A stretch of DNA of 64,000 nucleotides from Periplaneta americana (lineage: Eukaryota; Arthropoda; Insecta; Blattodea; Blattidae), in the NCBI RefSeq assembly GCF_040183065.1, contig NC_091120.1, forward strand, positions 193,988,127 to 194,052,126, in the 5' to 3' direction. A program made the position numbers and the translations under genes. This document shows, piece by piece, positions 1 to 11,323 of the stretch. The notes under the pieces were generated by a model. That model was not told the origin of the DNA. It did not search any database and worked only from the letters and a program-made list of their open reading frames with translations. Position 1 is the first letter of the stretch, and each line of letters begins with the position of its first letter.

Positions 1-7
1 TAAGAAA

Positions 8-9
<2 letters not shown>

Positions 10-50
<41 letters not shown>
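10..50. repeat. (TTA)n microsatellite
   Basis: A pure TTA run of about 13 units lies just before the truncated 5' end of the next LINE. It may be the tail of an older element in the opposite orientation. Confidence 0.9.
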
Positions 51-51
<1 letters not shown>

Positions 52-63
52 CTTAATCTCATA

Positions 64-1431
64 ATGCCTATAGTTGAAAATCAAGGTCAAATTGACTCAA
101 TTTATTTTGATTTTAGCAAAGCATTTGATGTTGTTCCTCACAAAATTTTATTAAATAAATTAAGTAATTTTGGTCTCTCCACTAACTACGTAAATTGGTT
201 TGAAAATTATTTAACAGATAGACAGTCTTGTGTTCGACTAGGTAATTCTCTCTCGGTTCCATTTAATAGTTTATGCGGTGTTCCTCAAGGGTCTACATTG
301 GGACCTCTCTTATTTTTATTATTTATAAATGATATAAGTAAAAGAATAAGTTCTAGCTGCCTTTTATTTGCGGATGATCTCAAAATCTTTCGCAAAATTA
401 ATAGTTTGGTCAATTGTCAGATTCTTCAAAATGACATTAATTCAATTTCACAATGGTCTGTTGAAAATGGAATGAAAATTAATCAATCCAAAACTTTTGT
501 TATTTCCTTTTCACGGAAAACTATCTCCCTAAAATTTAACTATTCTCTCAGTAATGTCGTAATTACTAAGAAAGATTGTATTAGAGATCTTGGTGTCCTA
601 CTTGATTCTAAATTATATTTCCATGATCATGTGCAATATATTTATACCCATTCGTTAAGAATGCTTGGTCTAATTAGGTCTATAACTTATTCTTTTTCCA
701 CTCCTATGTGTTTATTAATTTTATACTATACGTTGGTTAGATCCAAGCTTGAATATGAATCTGTTGTATGGAACTCCATTACTTCCACTGACTCGGCTAA
801 ATTGGAGAATATTCAAAGCAAATTTATTTTCTTGTGTTCTTATAGATTTTTACCAAATTCCGATTATAACTATGAGATTAAATGCAATTATTTCAATTGC
901 GGTAGTTTGTTCACCAGACGTCAGGATCTTGATTATTTATTTTATGTAAAGTCATTAAGGGTGATATTGATTGTGAATCTTTCATAAGCAATATCAGTCT
1001 TCGTATTCCTGCTAATGGTTTAAGATTTCATAAATTGTTTTATAATAATCCTAAATCTCTCTCTCCGGTCTGCAGATGCATTAAATATGCTAATTTGCAT
1101 GGATTCAACTTGGATCCATTTAATGTGTAGTATATCTTTGAGTTTTTAACTCACTGATCTAATTTTATAATTATTTGTCCATTTTATTTCTTGCATTTGG
1201 TCAATTGATTAATGCAGACTATTCCATTATTTCAATTATCTCATTGTACTAAATTTATAATTTTATAATTATTATTTGATCAATGATTGATGTAGACTAT
1301 TATATTGTTTGTATTTCATCTCATTGCCATTTTCTATAATTCATTCTCATCATCATTTGTTGTTTTGTTCTGTTTTGTATCGTGCTAAACTGTAATTGGC
1401 CTTGTGCTGTTGTTTTTGCACGTTAATATTC

Positions 1432-1461
<30 letters not shown>
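64..1461 (+). pseudogene. 5'-truncated non-LTR retrotransposon, RT domain plus 3' tail
   Basis: The frame opens inside a LINE-type reverse transcriptase. The palm motif FDFSKAFD lies near residues 15-22, GVPQGST near 72-78 and the catalytic FADD near 102-105, followed by the thumb/C-terminal region. The first frame stops at 985-987. A different frame picks up at about 960 with a plausible LINE C-terminus (PVCRCIKYANLHGF) and stops at 1128-1130, so a 1-base deletion near 956-960 has broken the gene. The 3' part ends in a TAAA run at about 1433-1461, as expected for target-primed insertion. The endonuclease domain is missing. The motifs fit the Jockey/CR1/R1 side of the LINE tree; the exact clade is not determined. 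It is a dead copy with no host function visible. Confidence 0.88.
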
Positions 1462-1462
<1 letters not shown>

Positions 1463-2744
1463 AATTATTATAGCTGTTTTCACACGTCTTGGAATCAGTT
1501 TCCCAAGATGATTTATATGTTGTCCACCTTTAACTTTGGCATTTCTTATTTTGTCTTTCTCCTTTTTTTCCTCTTCCTCTTCTTTGGCCATTGCATATTT
1601 GGACATGGTTCATTTTTATGAACATTAATTTGTAAAGCGAAATGTTTAACCAATAACACCGACAGTAACAGCTAATATGGCGATGAAACAGAAGAAGACA
1701 CTAACGCCATTTTCATGATATTTTCTAACAAGAACCGAATAAGTTTGTGACTTGTTTTTGCTAGAAAGAAATTTACAGAAAGATGTCACTGAACACAAAA
1801 TTATCACTAATTAAGCGGTTAATTACATAAAACTTAAAGAAAGTAGAGCAATGTATTTTTTTTGCATAAATTCATTACGTAATATATTTTACCTTGTGAA
1901 GTGGAAATATATCTGCACTGCGTAGAAACACACGCAAGCATTGTACTTACCGTGGACAACTTGACATTGAGAGATAAAGACCATGCGAGCTTGTTCAGCT
2001 GCAGCGTCAGTCTTTGTTCATATAACGTATAGACAAATGTATGGAAATTCTTAGAAAGTAGGCTAATGTTTAGAATTTAAAAATATATAGGCTATTGCTG
2101 TTTTAGACAAGTATAAACTACAGTATGCTGGAAAATTATTACACCCATCAATAACTTTCTGATAACATGAGTGTAATATTTCTGCATCAGCCCTGACATA
2201 GCTAGGTCACGTGTTTAGATGATTGTCTGCTGGGCCCTAGGGTCCGAAAGGCCAAGATTTCCTGTATCAGCATCGGAAACCCATACCACCCCAACACTTC
2301 ACTCCAGGCTGTTTTTAACTACTCCAGATGATAGATGAAATGAGGGGAAAGTAGAGTGTATTGGTAGAAACGGGAGTCACCCGAGAAAAAATTCTCTGTA
2401 ACGTGTGCTTTGTCCATCAAATCCCTCACGACCTCGTTGCGGGTCGAATCCTGGCTGCCAGGATGGAAGGCCAACGCTATTTTAAACCATCGTTCTCACC
2501 CATTTTCCCGAATTCAGCAGTTTTTCGTAGGGTACTTCCTGCTAAATGCCAATTTCCCGAATCGAATTCCCGAAGGCAAGTTCTCGAAGCCACGTCCCCT
2601 AATTTCAGTTGCTATTCACTTTTACGAACATATGTGTCCCTTCTGACGAGATCACGTTTAGTGGCGCTTCGAACGCGCGTCAGGAGCGCTGCTAACGGAC
2701 GACTGTTGGGCCACCAATTCCATATATCGTCACGACAGTGTACA
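1462..2744. other. no recognisable gene
   Basis: AT-rich sequence. Open frames at 1385-1606 (minus) and 2361-2765 (plus) are short, have no recognisable domain, and one runs through the TAAA tail. Nothing here can be supported as a gene. Confidence 0.6.
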
Positions 2745-3690
2745 GGCTTAATTATAAAAATATAAAAATTGGAAATTTATCTTTTGAAGAGGTGGAAAAA
2801 TTCAAATACCTGGGAGCAACAATAACATATGGAGAGTCCACTGGAAGAATGATGGATGCCACTTTCTTGTCGAAAATGAACCAAGACTGTCAATGCATAG
2901 CATAAGACATATAGAATGTACATACAGAGTTATATGGCATTAACACTGATTAACACTGATAGTCATTGTCCAGTAATGATCGGAAAATCACAGTTAAGCT
3001 TTGAGCGCTAAGCATTTCAAACTTTCAATTGCTTCTCCTGCAAAATGTATTCCAAATGACATCCATCATTCTTGCAGTGGACTCTTCAAATATAAATGAT
3101 ACTCGGGAGGAAATTAAACACAGAATAGATATGGGAAATGCCTGTTATTATTCGGTTGAGAAGCTTTTATCATCCAGTCTGCTGTCAAAAAATCTGAAAG
3201 TTAGAATTTATAAAACAATTATATTACCGATTATTCTGTATGGTTGTAAAACTTGGACTCTCACTTTGAGAGAAGAACATAGGTTAAGGATGTTTGAGAA
3301 TAAGGTACTTAGGAAAATATTTGGGGCTAAGAGGAATGAAGTTACAGGAGAATGGAGAAAGTTACACAACACAGAACTGCACGCATTGTACTCTTCACCT
3401 GACATAATTAGGAACATTAAATGCAGACGTTTGAGATGGGCAGTGCATGTAGCACGTATGGGCGAATTCAGAAATGCATATAGAGTGTTAGTTGGGAGGT
3501 CGGAGGCAAAAAGACCTTTGGGGACACCGAGACGTAGATCGGAGGATAATATTAAAATGGATTTGAGGGAGGTGGGATATGATGTTAGAGAATTGATTAA
3601 TCTTGGTCAGGATAGGGACCGATGGCGGGCTTATGTGAGGGCGGCAATGAACCTCCGGGTTCCTTAAAAGTCAGTAAGTATAATAATAAT
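2745..3690 (+). pseudogene. RTE-like LINE 3' fragment, copy 1, split by a MITE
   Basis: The C-terminal part of an endonuclease/RT LINE. It starts with a short piece ([15 protein letters not shown], about 2771-2820), is broken by the inverted-repeat element at about 2828-3088, and resumes with [11 protein letters not shown] through to a stop at 3665-3667 after NLRVP. Conserved blocks include [28 protein letters not shown] and RRSEDNIKMDL. It is closely related to the copy at 47041-48110, which lacks the MITE. The 3' end runs into AATAAT repeats. The catalytic RT motifs are upstream of the truncation and absent. Confidence 0.88.
2828..3088. mobile_element. MITE with 25-bp terminal inverted repeats
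   Basis: Positions 2834-2858 and 3060-3084 are reverse complements with one mismatch (core GAGTCCACTGGAAGAATG). The related LINE at about 47506-47515 passes through this point without the insert, giving a paralogous empty site. The target duplication looks like TA or ATA but its edges are ambiguous. The interior has no coding potential. Confidence 0.85.
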
Positions 3691-4514
3691 AATAATCACT
3701 ACTAAATTGCTGGACTAGTGCGAATTACGGATATATTATTTATGTAGTAAAATTCTCTTTATTTCACATTACAATAAAATAACGCATCTAAAATAATGTA
3801 CTAAATAAAATATTAACAAAGAGATGAAAAATTAGCCGGTCTCAGGTTCGAACCTGGGTTCAATTACACCACGGCGTTTGACTTTGCCATTACCCTACAG
3901 ACATCTATTTCTAGTATATTGGTTGAATTACTCGTACGTGCTATGATTGGTTTCATGTTTGGTGCCTATTATATTTAATTTTGAATTCTTAAAAAGTAAA
4001 CAAAAATATTTTTATGCCATATCGTTCCTCATTTGCGTAATTTTAAATTAATATTTTTATTGTCCTGGTGTAAATCATCAAACAAGGTATGGAATAGTCC
4101 TCGATTCTGTCTTTTCAGAACTAGTGGATGGACTCAAACTCTTCTTCTATTTTTACGTCTATTCTTTCTCCGTATGAACAAATCTGCCAAAAGTATATCT
4201 CCTCTTACGTCCATGTTCACTGGAAGAGTGAAATATTTACAAAAATAAGCGGCCTCGTCTGAAGGAATCCTTATTCCCGAAAATACTCAACAGAGACATT
4301 TATTGACAATGACCACTTGTTGCCAGGAAACAAGCAAGAAACATTTGCTGAATTCATGAGCTATCGATAACATTATAGATTTTTATGTTGTAAATTAAGA
4401 AGTGGTCATGACGGATTAACTCCAGGATGTGGGGCGAAGGAGCTGTTGTTGGGTGATTTGAAAAACAGGAAACAAAATTTACTGGGATTATAATAAGGTA
4501 AGGCATTAAGAGCA
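3691..4514. other. no gene; possible SINE scrap
   Basis: AT-rich. Around 3848-3861 there is a self-complementary B-box-like motif, AGGTTCGAACCT, but no convincing A box at tRNA spacing, so it is at best a decayed tRNA-derived SINE fragment. Confidence 0.4.
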
Positions 4515-4640
4515 AGTATTGGATAACTTTCAGCCCTGGACTAAGGACTCATTTCTCTGGCACTATCACCTTCATTTCACTCAGACGCTAGGTAACCGTA
4601 ACAGTTGATAAAGTGTCTTAAAATAACACAATTAAAAAGA
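4515..4640 (+). repeat. SINE fragment, family A (3' portion)
   Basis: It matches, in the sense orientation, the 3' half of the tRNA-derived SINE that lies on the minus strand at 17979-18245 and 41163-41405. Shared blocks are ACTCATTT, ATCACCTTCATTTCA and CAGACGCTA, followed by TTGATAA. The tRNA-like head is missing. Confidence 0.7.
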
Positions 4641-4722
4641 ATATTATTAAGTAGATATCCAAAATCAATACCTTAATTAGGAATGACATCAAATACAAAA
4701 ATACAATAGAAACAGCTATACC

Positions 4723-4725
<3 letters not shown>

Positions 4726-4785
<60 letters not shown>
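4726..4785. repeat. (TA)n microsatellite
   Basis: An uninterrupted TA dinucleotide run of about 30 units. Confidence 0.97.
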
Positions 4786-4788
<3 letters not shown>

Positions 4789-5001
4789 GGTGCTTCCTCA
4801 AATTAGAGGCTGCCATTAGACAAAGCATACAAAACAATATAAACGATGAAAGATAACAGAGTAAGGAAAAAAGTAAACAAATACGCAAACAAACAAACAA
4901 TGGCAATTTACAGAATAAAAAAATTACAAGTAAAGAAGCAATGAAAGCTAAATAGAGAAAGAAAAAAGATAATGTTGCGTTAGTTTTTTTAGTACACTGA
5001 A

Positions 5002-5508
5002 TTAGATTCCATATAGGTGGTTTCGTAAAAGTTTGACTGACTCTCGAATTATGAGGAGGGCCAGTTCATTCAGAAACGATTTGTGCAGTCCTAGGGTCTT
5101 ACAGAATTGAGAAGAGAAGTTAGGTATCGTTCCTCTTGCTCCAAACATCAATCCCGTAACACTGATATCGTGAAGTTGGTATTTATTTTTATAATACGGG
5201 ATGGTTGGAACGTAGATTGCTCGTTTCTCCTCATGTACGTCTTCAGGCTGTCCTTCAAACCTGATGGTGAGGTCGATTATCATACCCTGAGACAGGGATT
5301 CGCTAATGGCGATTATGTCAATTCGTCTGTTACTGCCATTGTCGGCAGTTCCGTGGACTTCTTCATAGACGGTGTATTTTAATTTTCTAAGGGCATCGGC
5401 CAGTTTAGTTCTAATTGCATGGTGCCTATGTATACGGAATGTTTCGCCATAAGGGTAGGCTCCCAGGACATGTCCAAGGGTTTCTATCTCACTCAGGCAT
5501 CGCCTGTA
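5002..5508 (-). pseudogene. R2/R4-like LINE C-terminal endonuclease fragment
   Basis: The C-terminal part of a non-LTR element carrying a restriction-like endonuclease. An ETLGHVLG block follows a partial zinc knuckle; the cysteine expected after it is a tyrosine. Then come RRIDIIAI and GMIIDLTIRFE with acidic residues (D74, D89 and E95 of the open frame), NKY with K118, and a conserved FGARG tail. In this family such acidic and lysine residues form the PD-(D/E)xK nuclease that nicks the target. The first ten residues of the open frame (MTWLRFCDVA) are encoded by the adjacent MITE half, so the ATG at 5538 is not the element's own start. The RT domain is absent. The exact clade (R2, R4 or NeSL) cannot be settled here. 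Confidence 0.8.
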
Positions 5509-5619
5509 TGCGACATCACAGAAACGTAACCATGTCATTCAGGTATTATTATCTGGTGGTAGATGAAAGAAACTCACTGTCCGATATTACCCGATGTCCG
5601 ATACTACCCAACTCTCCCT
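5508..5619. mobile_element. half of a palindromic MITE
   Basis: It matches the right half of the complete palindromic element at 26641-26854 (shared CAGAAACGTAACCATGTCA and ATTACCCGATGTCCGATAC) and ends with TA at 5620-5621. The left half is gone and the R2-like fragment abuts directly. Confidence 0.85.
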
Positions 5620-5689
5620 TACAAAGTACACAATATATTACAATGTATCTTAGAGGTAAAAAATAAATAAATAAACAAAAAAATAATAA

Positions 5690-6103
5690 ACAGAGTATAT
5701 GAACAGTATAAATTTTACAATCAAATCATATTATACAAGGAAATTTCTTTAAAGAATTGAATTACTTGTAGAAGAACATCTGTATTGTTGAGTGCTGTAG
5801 ATATATCATTTGGTATGTTGTACTTTTTCCTTGAGGTGTGGTATTTTCGGCATTCTATGGTCACGTGTTTGACGGTGAGGAAGCAATGACAGGTTTCACA
5901 GGTTGGTGGTTCATTTCTTGATATGAGGTAGGAATGTGTTAATTTTGTATGTCCAATTCTTAATCTTGATAATAAAACCTGGTCTTTTTTATTAAGCTTG
6001 TGGATCGGTATATGAGTAGAGCATGTTGACTTGACTTCGAAAAGTTTTCTGTAGGGATTGAGAGTCCGAAGTTTAATCCATGATACTTTACATTTATTGT
6101 CTA
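5690..6103 (-). pseudogene. Jockey/R1-type LINE C-terminus after RNase H
   Basis: The minus-strand frame contains KDQVLLSRLRIGHTKLTHSY followed by a CETC...H...C knuckle (PPTCETCHCF, then VKHVTIECRKY). This is the signature that follows the RNase H domain in Jockey/R1-group non-LTR elements. The frame stops near 5721. The apparent start (MQRSARVRLV) belongs to the Helitron that begins at 6104. The missing upstream part continues on the far side of that Helitron at 7235, so this is one retroelement cut in two. Confidence 0.85.
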
Positions 6104-7233
6104 CTAGCCGTACCCGTGCGCTCCGCTGCACCCGTTAGAAATAAATATAAAGTAATTATATAATTAAAATAGGACATTTGATCCAGGGAACATTCGTGTT
6201 TGGTAGAAGGATAAATCGTTTAATATGTTACTTAATTTAAATTACATCCAAATAATTAAAATGCGATCATTTTGGTCCTGAGACACTCATTTGGTGCAAT
6301 GACAATTCCTTTAACATGTTTCTTAATTTTTATTACATGCAACCATAGTTTAATGAAGATTGACATCATTTAGATTTAATGTGTATATTTTATTTTACTT
6401 GTTATAGGTTTCCATTGAATTATGGTAATAACTTAATTTTAACCCCTGTTTTAGTAAATGGCGCTTGGCCCACTATGGTTCTGAACCCTTCAAATAACTT
6501 AAATTATATTATATAATATTACATATTATATTATAAATTATATCAGAAGTTAGTGTAATAACATTATAGCATTATGTCCATCTAGAGAAACTACACTTTC
6601 CAACGGTGAAATAATAATTAATTATACAAATCGGTTAATTTAGCTTCTGATATTACTTCATACAAACACAGAAACATTATCTGTAGGTTATCTTTCATAG
6701 CTTTCGATTGTTGCTGTCCAAGGCCCCTTATAGACGAAGTCATTTGTTTTTTAATTCATTACACGGCCTTAGATGGCAGTTATTTTAATTTTAAAACTCA
6801 TTTATCTCATTAAATATCAGTCCTATCAAAATTTTTCAAGGAATAAAACTTATCGCAAACTATTTTTAAAGAAACGTTTGTTATGTAACATTTTTAATGA
6901 AAATCAATAATAAGCGAGATATTTCGATTTATTTAATTCAGACCCCCTTATAACCCCCCTTTTAAATAATGTATTTTGAATGCCATATAGCCTAAAATCT
7001 AAGTTACAACGAACTTAATTTATATTCCAATTTTCATCGAAATCGGTTGAGCCATTATCGCGTGAAAAGGTAACAAACTAACATACAGACAGACAGACAG
7101 ACATACAAACAGAAATTTCAAAAAAGCGATTTTCGGTTTCAGGGTGGTTAATTATATATGTTAGGACCAATTATTTTTGGAAAATCGAAAATTACCAGAA
7201 AAATTTCGGCTACAGATTTATTATTAGTATAGA
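6104..7233 (-). mobile_element. Helitron family 1, copy A (complete ends)
   Basis: Read on the minus strand it starts TCTATACTAATAATAAATC at 7233 and ends with a GC-rich hairpin region (GTGCAGCGGAGCGCAC) and CTAG at 6104. The flanks are A and T, the classic Helitron insertion between A and T without target duplication. It is 1130 bp, non-autonomous, with no Rep/helicase. A short degenerate (ATAAT)-type tract lies around 6505-6545, and a GTCT-type run near 7085. Confidence 0.93.
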
Positions 7234-7380
7234 TGAGGGAAATGAAATGTCGATGTGGTAAGAAGGTATACTCGAGGGTCGTAGAATCTTTTGTGCTTTG
7301 TTTGGCTTCTCTATGAGCTGCATCATTGCCTGCAATGCCACAATGAGAGGGTATCCAGGTGACAGTTTACATTTAGACTA
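7234..7380 (-). pseudogene. RNase H domain end of the split LINE
   Basis: On the minus strand this reads VTWIPSHCGIAGNDAAHREA, the conserved C-terminal motif of LINE RNase H domains, and continues in frame up to the Helitron boundary. The rest is at 5690-6103. A stop or frameshift lies just upstream of the motif, so the copy was already decaying or is truncated there. Confidence 0.85.
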
Positions 7381-7699
7381 TCTGTACAGGAACATGGTTC
7401 TGAATGCATATGTAGTCCCAAAATATTTCCACTGTCCTCAGCTATTGCAATGCATCGTTGCTATCTCTTCCAATTGAGCATAAGAGATATGCAACTTGGG
7501 CGCGCTTTTCCATCTTCGTTCAAATATTTCTAGCCCAGTAAGGACATAGCATGAACTGAGCACGACAATTCCCTTCCTGTGGCAAATCCACTCGGCGTAA
7601 CTGTCTCACTTCTTGAAGGATGCAGTTGGCCAGTGACTGGTGTAAGTATACAGCCATTTATAAATTCGTTAATCTTCGATGCTACTTACCCATTAGAGT

Positions 7700-8363
7700 T
7701 CTACGAAATTGGCCATTTTTCAGTCTATTATTCAATACGGCATTATTGTTTGGGATGGAAGTACAAAAATTAATATTAGTCCGTTAAATTTACTACAAAA
7801 ACGAATAATTAAAATTTATTTGAAGAAACTTTTTGATTATCCAACTAAATTAATTTATTCTGAATTTAATGCATTTAATATTGAACAAATTTATAAATAT
7901 ACTCTGTTAAAATTTTATCATAAAAGTCGTAATAAGTTTATATTACAGGCACATAATCATGAAACAAGATGAAATAGTAATTCAAGATTAATAGACCCTA
8001 ATGTTTCACATCTGCTGGTCTAAAGCATAGCATTGATTTTGGCCCTCGTTAGTATAATTCTTTAGCTAAATTACACCCAGAACTTCTAACATGTAACCCA
8101 CTAACATATAACAAGAAAATTAGAAACGTGTTAATGTCTTCAATTTGATTAAATAAATTTATAGCCTATGTGTATGAATTAATCAGCCTATATTATATTT
8201 GTATTCTATAATTTCGGAATATATACATATTTTTCATAAATTGTCCTACTTTATTCACGTACGATATTATTCTTCTCTATGTTAATATTATATTATTTAA
8301 TTTCATTGTAGTTGTAATTTTAATTTTAGTTTCTATTTTATTTTATTTTCTATATTCCTCTTA
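7700..8363 (+). pseudogene. LINE RT C-terminal fragment
   Basis: The frame includes QYGIIVWDGS, then LQKRIIKIYLKK and IEQIYKYTLLKFYHK, the region following the RT palm in many insect LINEs. It stops at about 7970, with recognisable but frameshifted continuation to about 8150, then an AT-rich 3' UTR. The same family is found at 21480-22410. Helitron copy B begins at 8364. Confidence 0.78.
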
Positions 8364-9189
8364 TCTATACTAATAATAAATCTGTAGCCGAAATTTTTCT
8401 GGTAATTTTCGATTTTCCAAAAATAATTGGTCCTAACATATATAATTAACCACCCTGAAACCGAAAATCGCTTTTTTGAAATTTTTGTTTGTCTGTCTGT
8501 CTGTATGTTTGTTACTTTTTCACGCGATGATGGCTGAACGGATTTCGATGAAAATTGGAATATAAATTAAGTTCGTTGTAACTTAGATTTTAGGCTATAT
8601 GGCATTCAAAAGACATTATTTAAAAGGGGGCTTATAAGGGGGCCTGAATTAAATAAATCCAAAGATCTCACTTATTATTGATTTTTTTGAAAAATGTTAC
8701 ATAACAAAAGTTTCTTTAAAAATAATTTGCGATAAGTTTTATTGCTTCAAAAATTTTGATAGGACTGATATTTAATGAGATAAATAAGTTTTAAAATTAA
8801 AATAAGTGCCATCTAAGGCCGTGTAATGAATTAAAAAACAAATGACTTCGTCTATAAGGGGCCTTGGACAGCAACAATCGAAAGCTATGAAAGATAGCCT
8901 ACAGAGAATGTTTCTGTGTTTGTATGAAGTAATATCGGAAGCTAAATTAATCGATTTGTATAATTAATTATTATTTCACCATTGGAAAGTGTAGTTTCTC
9001 TAGATGGACATAATGCTATAATGTTATTACAGTAACTTCTGATATAATATAATATAATATAATATAATATAATATAATATAATATAATATAATATAATAT
9101 AATATAATATAATATAATATAATATAATATAATATAATATAATATAATATAATATAATATAATATAATATAATATAATATAATATAATA
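8364..9189 (+). mobile_element. Helitron family 1, copy B (3' end missing)
   Basis: The 5' terminus TCTATACTAATAATAAATC is preceded by A at 8363. The body matches copies A, C, D and E. It runs into an (ATAAT)n array at about 9043-9189 and stops where copy C starts. Its hairpin/CTAG end is not present after copy C. Confidence 0.9.
9043..9189. repeat. (ATAAT)n array in Helitron copy B
   Basis: About 29 pentamer units at the same internal position as the arrays in copies C (about 9873-9997) and D (about 35575-35702). Confidence 0.95.
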
Positions 9190-10232
9190 TCTATACTAAT
9201 AATAAATCTGTAGCCGAAATTTTTCTGGTAATTTTCGATTTTCCAAAAATAATTGGTTCTAACATATATAATTAACCACCCTGAAACCGAAAATCGCTTT
9301 TTTTTTATTTTTGTTTGTATGTCTGTCTGTCTGTATGTTTGTTACCTTTTCACGCGATAATGGATGAACGGATTTCGATGAAAATTGGAATATAAATTAT
9401 GTTCGTTGTAACTTAGATTTTAGGCTATATGGCGTTCAAAGGACATTATTTAAAAGGGGGGGGGTTATAAGGGGCCTGAATTTAATAAATCGAAATATCT
9501 CGCTTATTATTGATTTTTTTGAAAAATGTTATATAACAAAAGTTTCTTTAAAAATAATTTGCGATAAGTTTTATTGCTTGAAAAATTTTGATAGGACTGA
9601 TATTTAATGAGATAAATGAGTTTTAAAATTAAAATAACTGCCATCTAAGGCCGTATAATGAAATAAAAAACAAATGACTTCGTCCATAAGGGGCCTTGGA
9701 CAGCAACAATCGAAAGCTATAAAAGATAGCCTACAGAGAATGTTTATGTGTTTGTATGAAGTAATATCGGAAGCTAAATTAACCGATTTGTGTAATTAAT
9801 TATTATTTCACCGTTGGAAAGTGTAGTTTCTCTAGATGGACATAATGCTATAATGTTATTACAGTAACTTCTGATATAATATAATGTAATATAATATAAT
9901 ATAATATAATATAATATAATATAATATAATATAATATAATATAATATAATATAATATAATATAATATAATATAATATAATATAATATAATATAATATATG
10001 TAATGTAATATTATATAATATAATTTAAGTTATTTGAAGGGTTCACAACCATAGTGGGCCAAATGCCATTTACTGAATAAGTAGAAAACAAGGGTTAAAA
10101 TTAAGTTATTACCATAATTCAATGGAAACCAACGACAAGTAAAATAAAGTATACACATTAGATCTAAATTAATTATGTAATTACTTTATATTTATTTCTA
10201 ACGGGTGCAGCGGAGCGCACGGGTACGGCTAG
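9190..10232 (+). mobile_element. Helitron family 1, copy C (complete ends)
   Basis: It starts with TC at 9190 directly in the (ATAAT)n array of copy B and ends in CTAG at 10229-10232, followed by T. The internal (ATAAT)n array is at about 9873-9997. At 1043 bp it is non-coding. Confidence 0.93.
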
Positions 10233-10945
10233 TATTAATAATATATCTGAACTGCGACCAAATACGAGCGCTGCTCATTCGGTCCTCAAATTTTGTTATA
10301 TTATTATATCCCCCTTTTTATATCCCCCTTTTTATATTGATTGTATCATTTTATTTCTATTTCTATTGTTGTAATTATATCTTGTAGTCTGATGTATTAT
10401 TCTGTATTATGTGTTCTGTTGTGTATTATTATATAAATTTGTACTTGACCATGTTATAGCATCTTCCGATGCTTTCATTTCCCATGTTTATTGTTATTGA
10501 TCCTTCAATGTGTTAAGTATTAATTTTATAATATTAGAGCCGGTTTCATCAACAGATAGGCCTATTAAAATAATACAGATACTCTCTCAAAAGTAATGTC
10601 GGTTTTGAAGCAAAATTTTAGTTGCAGTGTCATGTGACAAGAAATTAATTTGATCTTCAAAGGAAAAGCTATTACATTCTATGCTCTTGAGTCATCTTTC
10701 AGAGAGGTTTTTACTAGTTTCTGGTTTTTGATGCGAAGAATTGGGTGATACCCATTTCAACGGCTTCCAAGTTTTTAAAATTTCTTCCACGCAAGAGAAT
10801 TTTATTTTGATTAATTAATGTCTGAACTATTTAATTTTAAGTTGTGCTCTTGTAATTGTCTTTCTATATTCCCTGTTTGTTTTGCTTTTAGTCATTGTAG
10901 GGTTAATGACATTTGTCAATTACCTCTGTATTAAATACGAGTAAA
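10233..10945 (+). other. LINE 3' UTR-like sequence
   Basis: No coding region. The stretch 10830-10945 has the look of a LINE 3' end (ATGACATTTGTCAATTACC then AATACGAG) and leads directly into TAAA repeats. The 10240-10520 part may be 3' UTR of the element interrupted by Helitrons B and C. Confidence 0.5.
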
Positions 10946-11284
10946 TAAATAAATTAGTAAGTAAATAGATAAGTAAATAAGTAAATAAATAAGTAAATGA
11001 ATAAAAATAAAGAAGTAAATAAATAAACTATTAAAGAAATAAATAACTAAATAAATAAACTAATAAATGAATAAATAAGTAAATAAACAAATGAGTAAAT
11101 AAATCAATGAATAAATAAATAAATAAATAAATGAATAAATAATAAGTACATAAATACCTAAATAAATAAATAAGTACCTAAATAAATGAATGAATAAATA
11201 AGTGGAGAAATAAATAAATAAATGAATAAATAAGTGAATAAATAAATAAATAAATAAGAAGTAAGTAAATAAATAAAAAGGAAA

Positions 11285-11323
<39 letters not shown>

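Noticed and set aside
2361-2765. 134-residue plus frame
   Set aside because: No recognisable motif; arginine/serine-rich composition typical of chance frames in a GC-richer patch.
3845-3900. Possible tRNA gene around AGGTTCGAACCT
   Set aside because: No cloverleaf: arms, anticodon stem and A-box spacing are missing.
10205-10387. Frame beginning MQRSARVRLV
   Set aside because: That start is the Helitron 3' hairpin sequence; the same peptide begins the frame at 6131.
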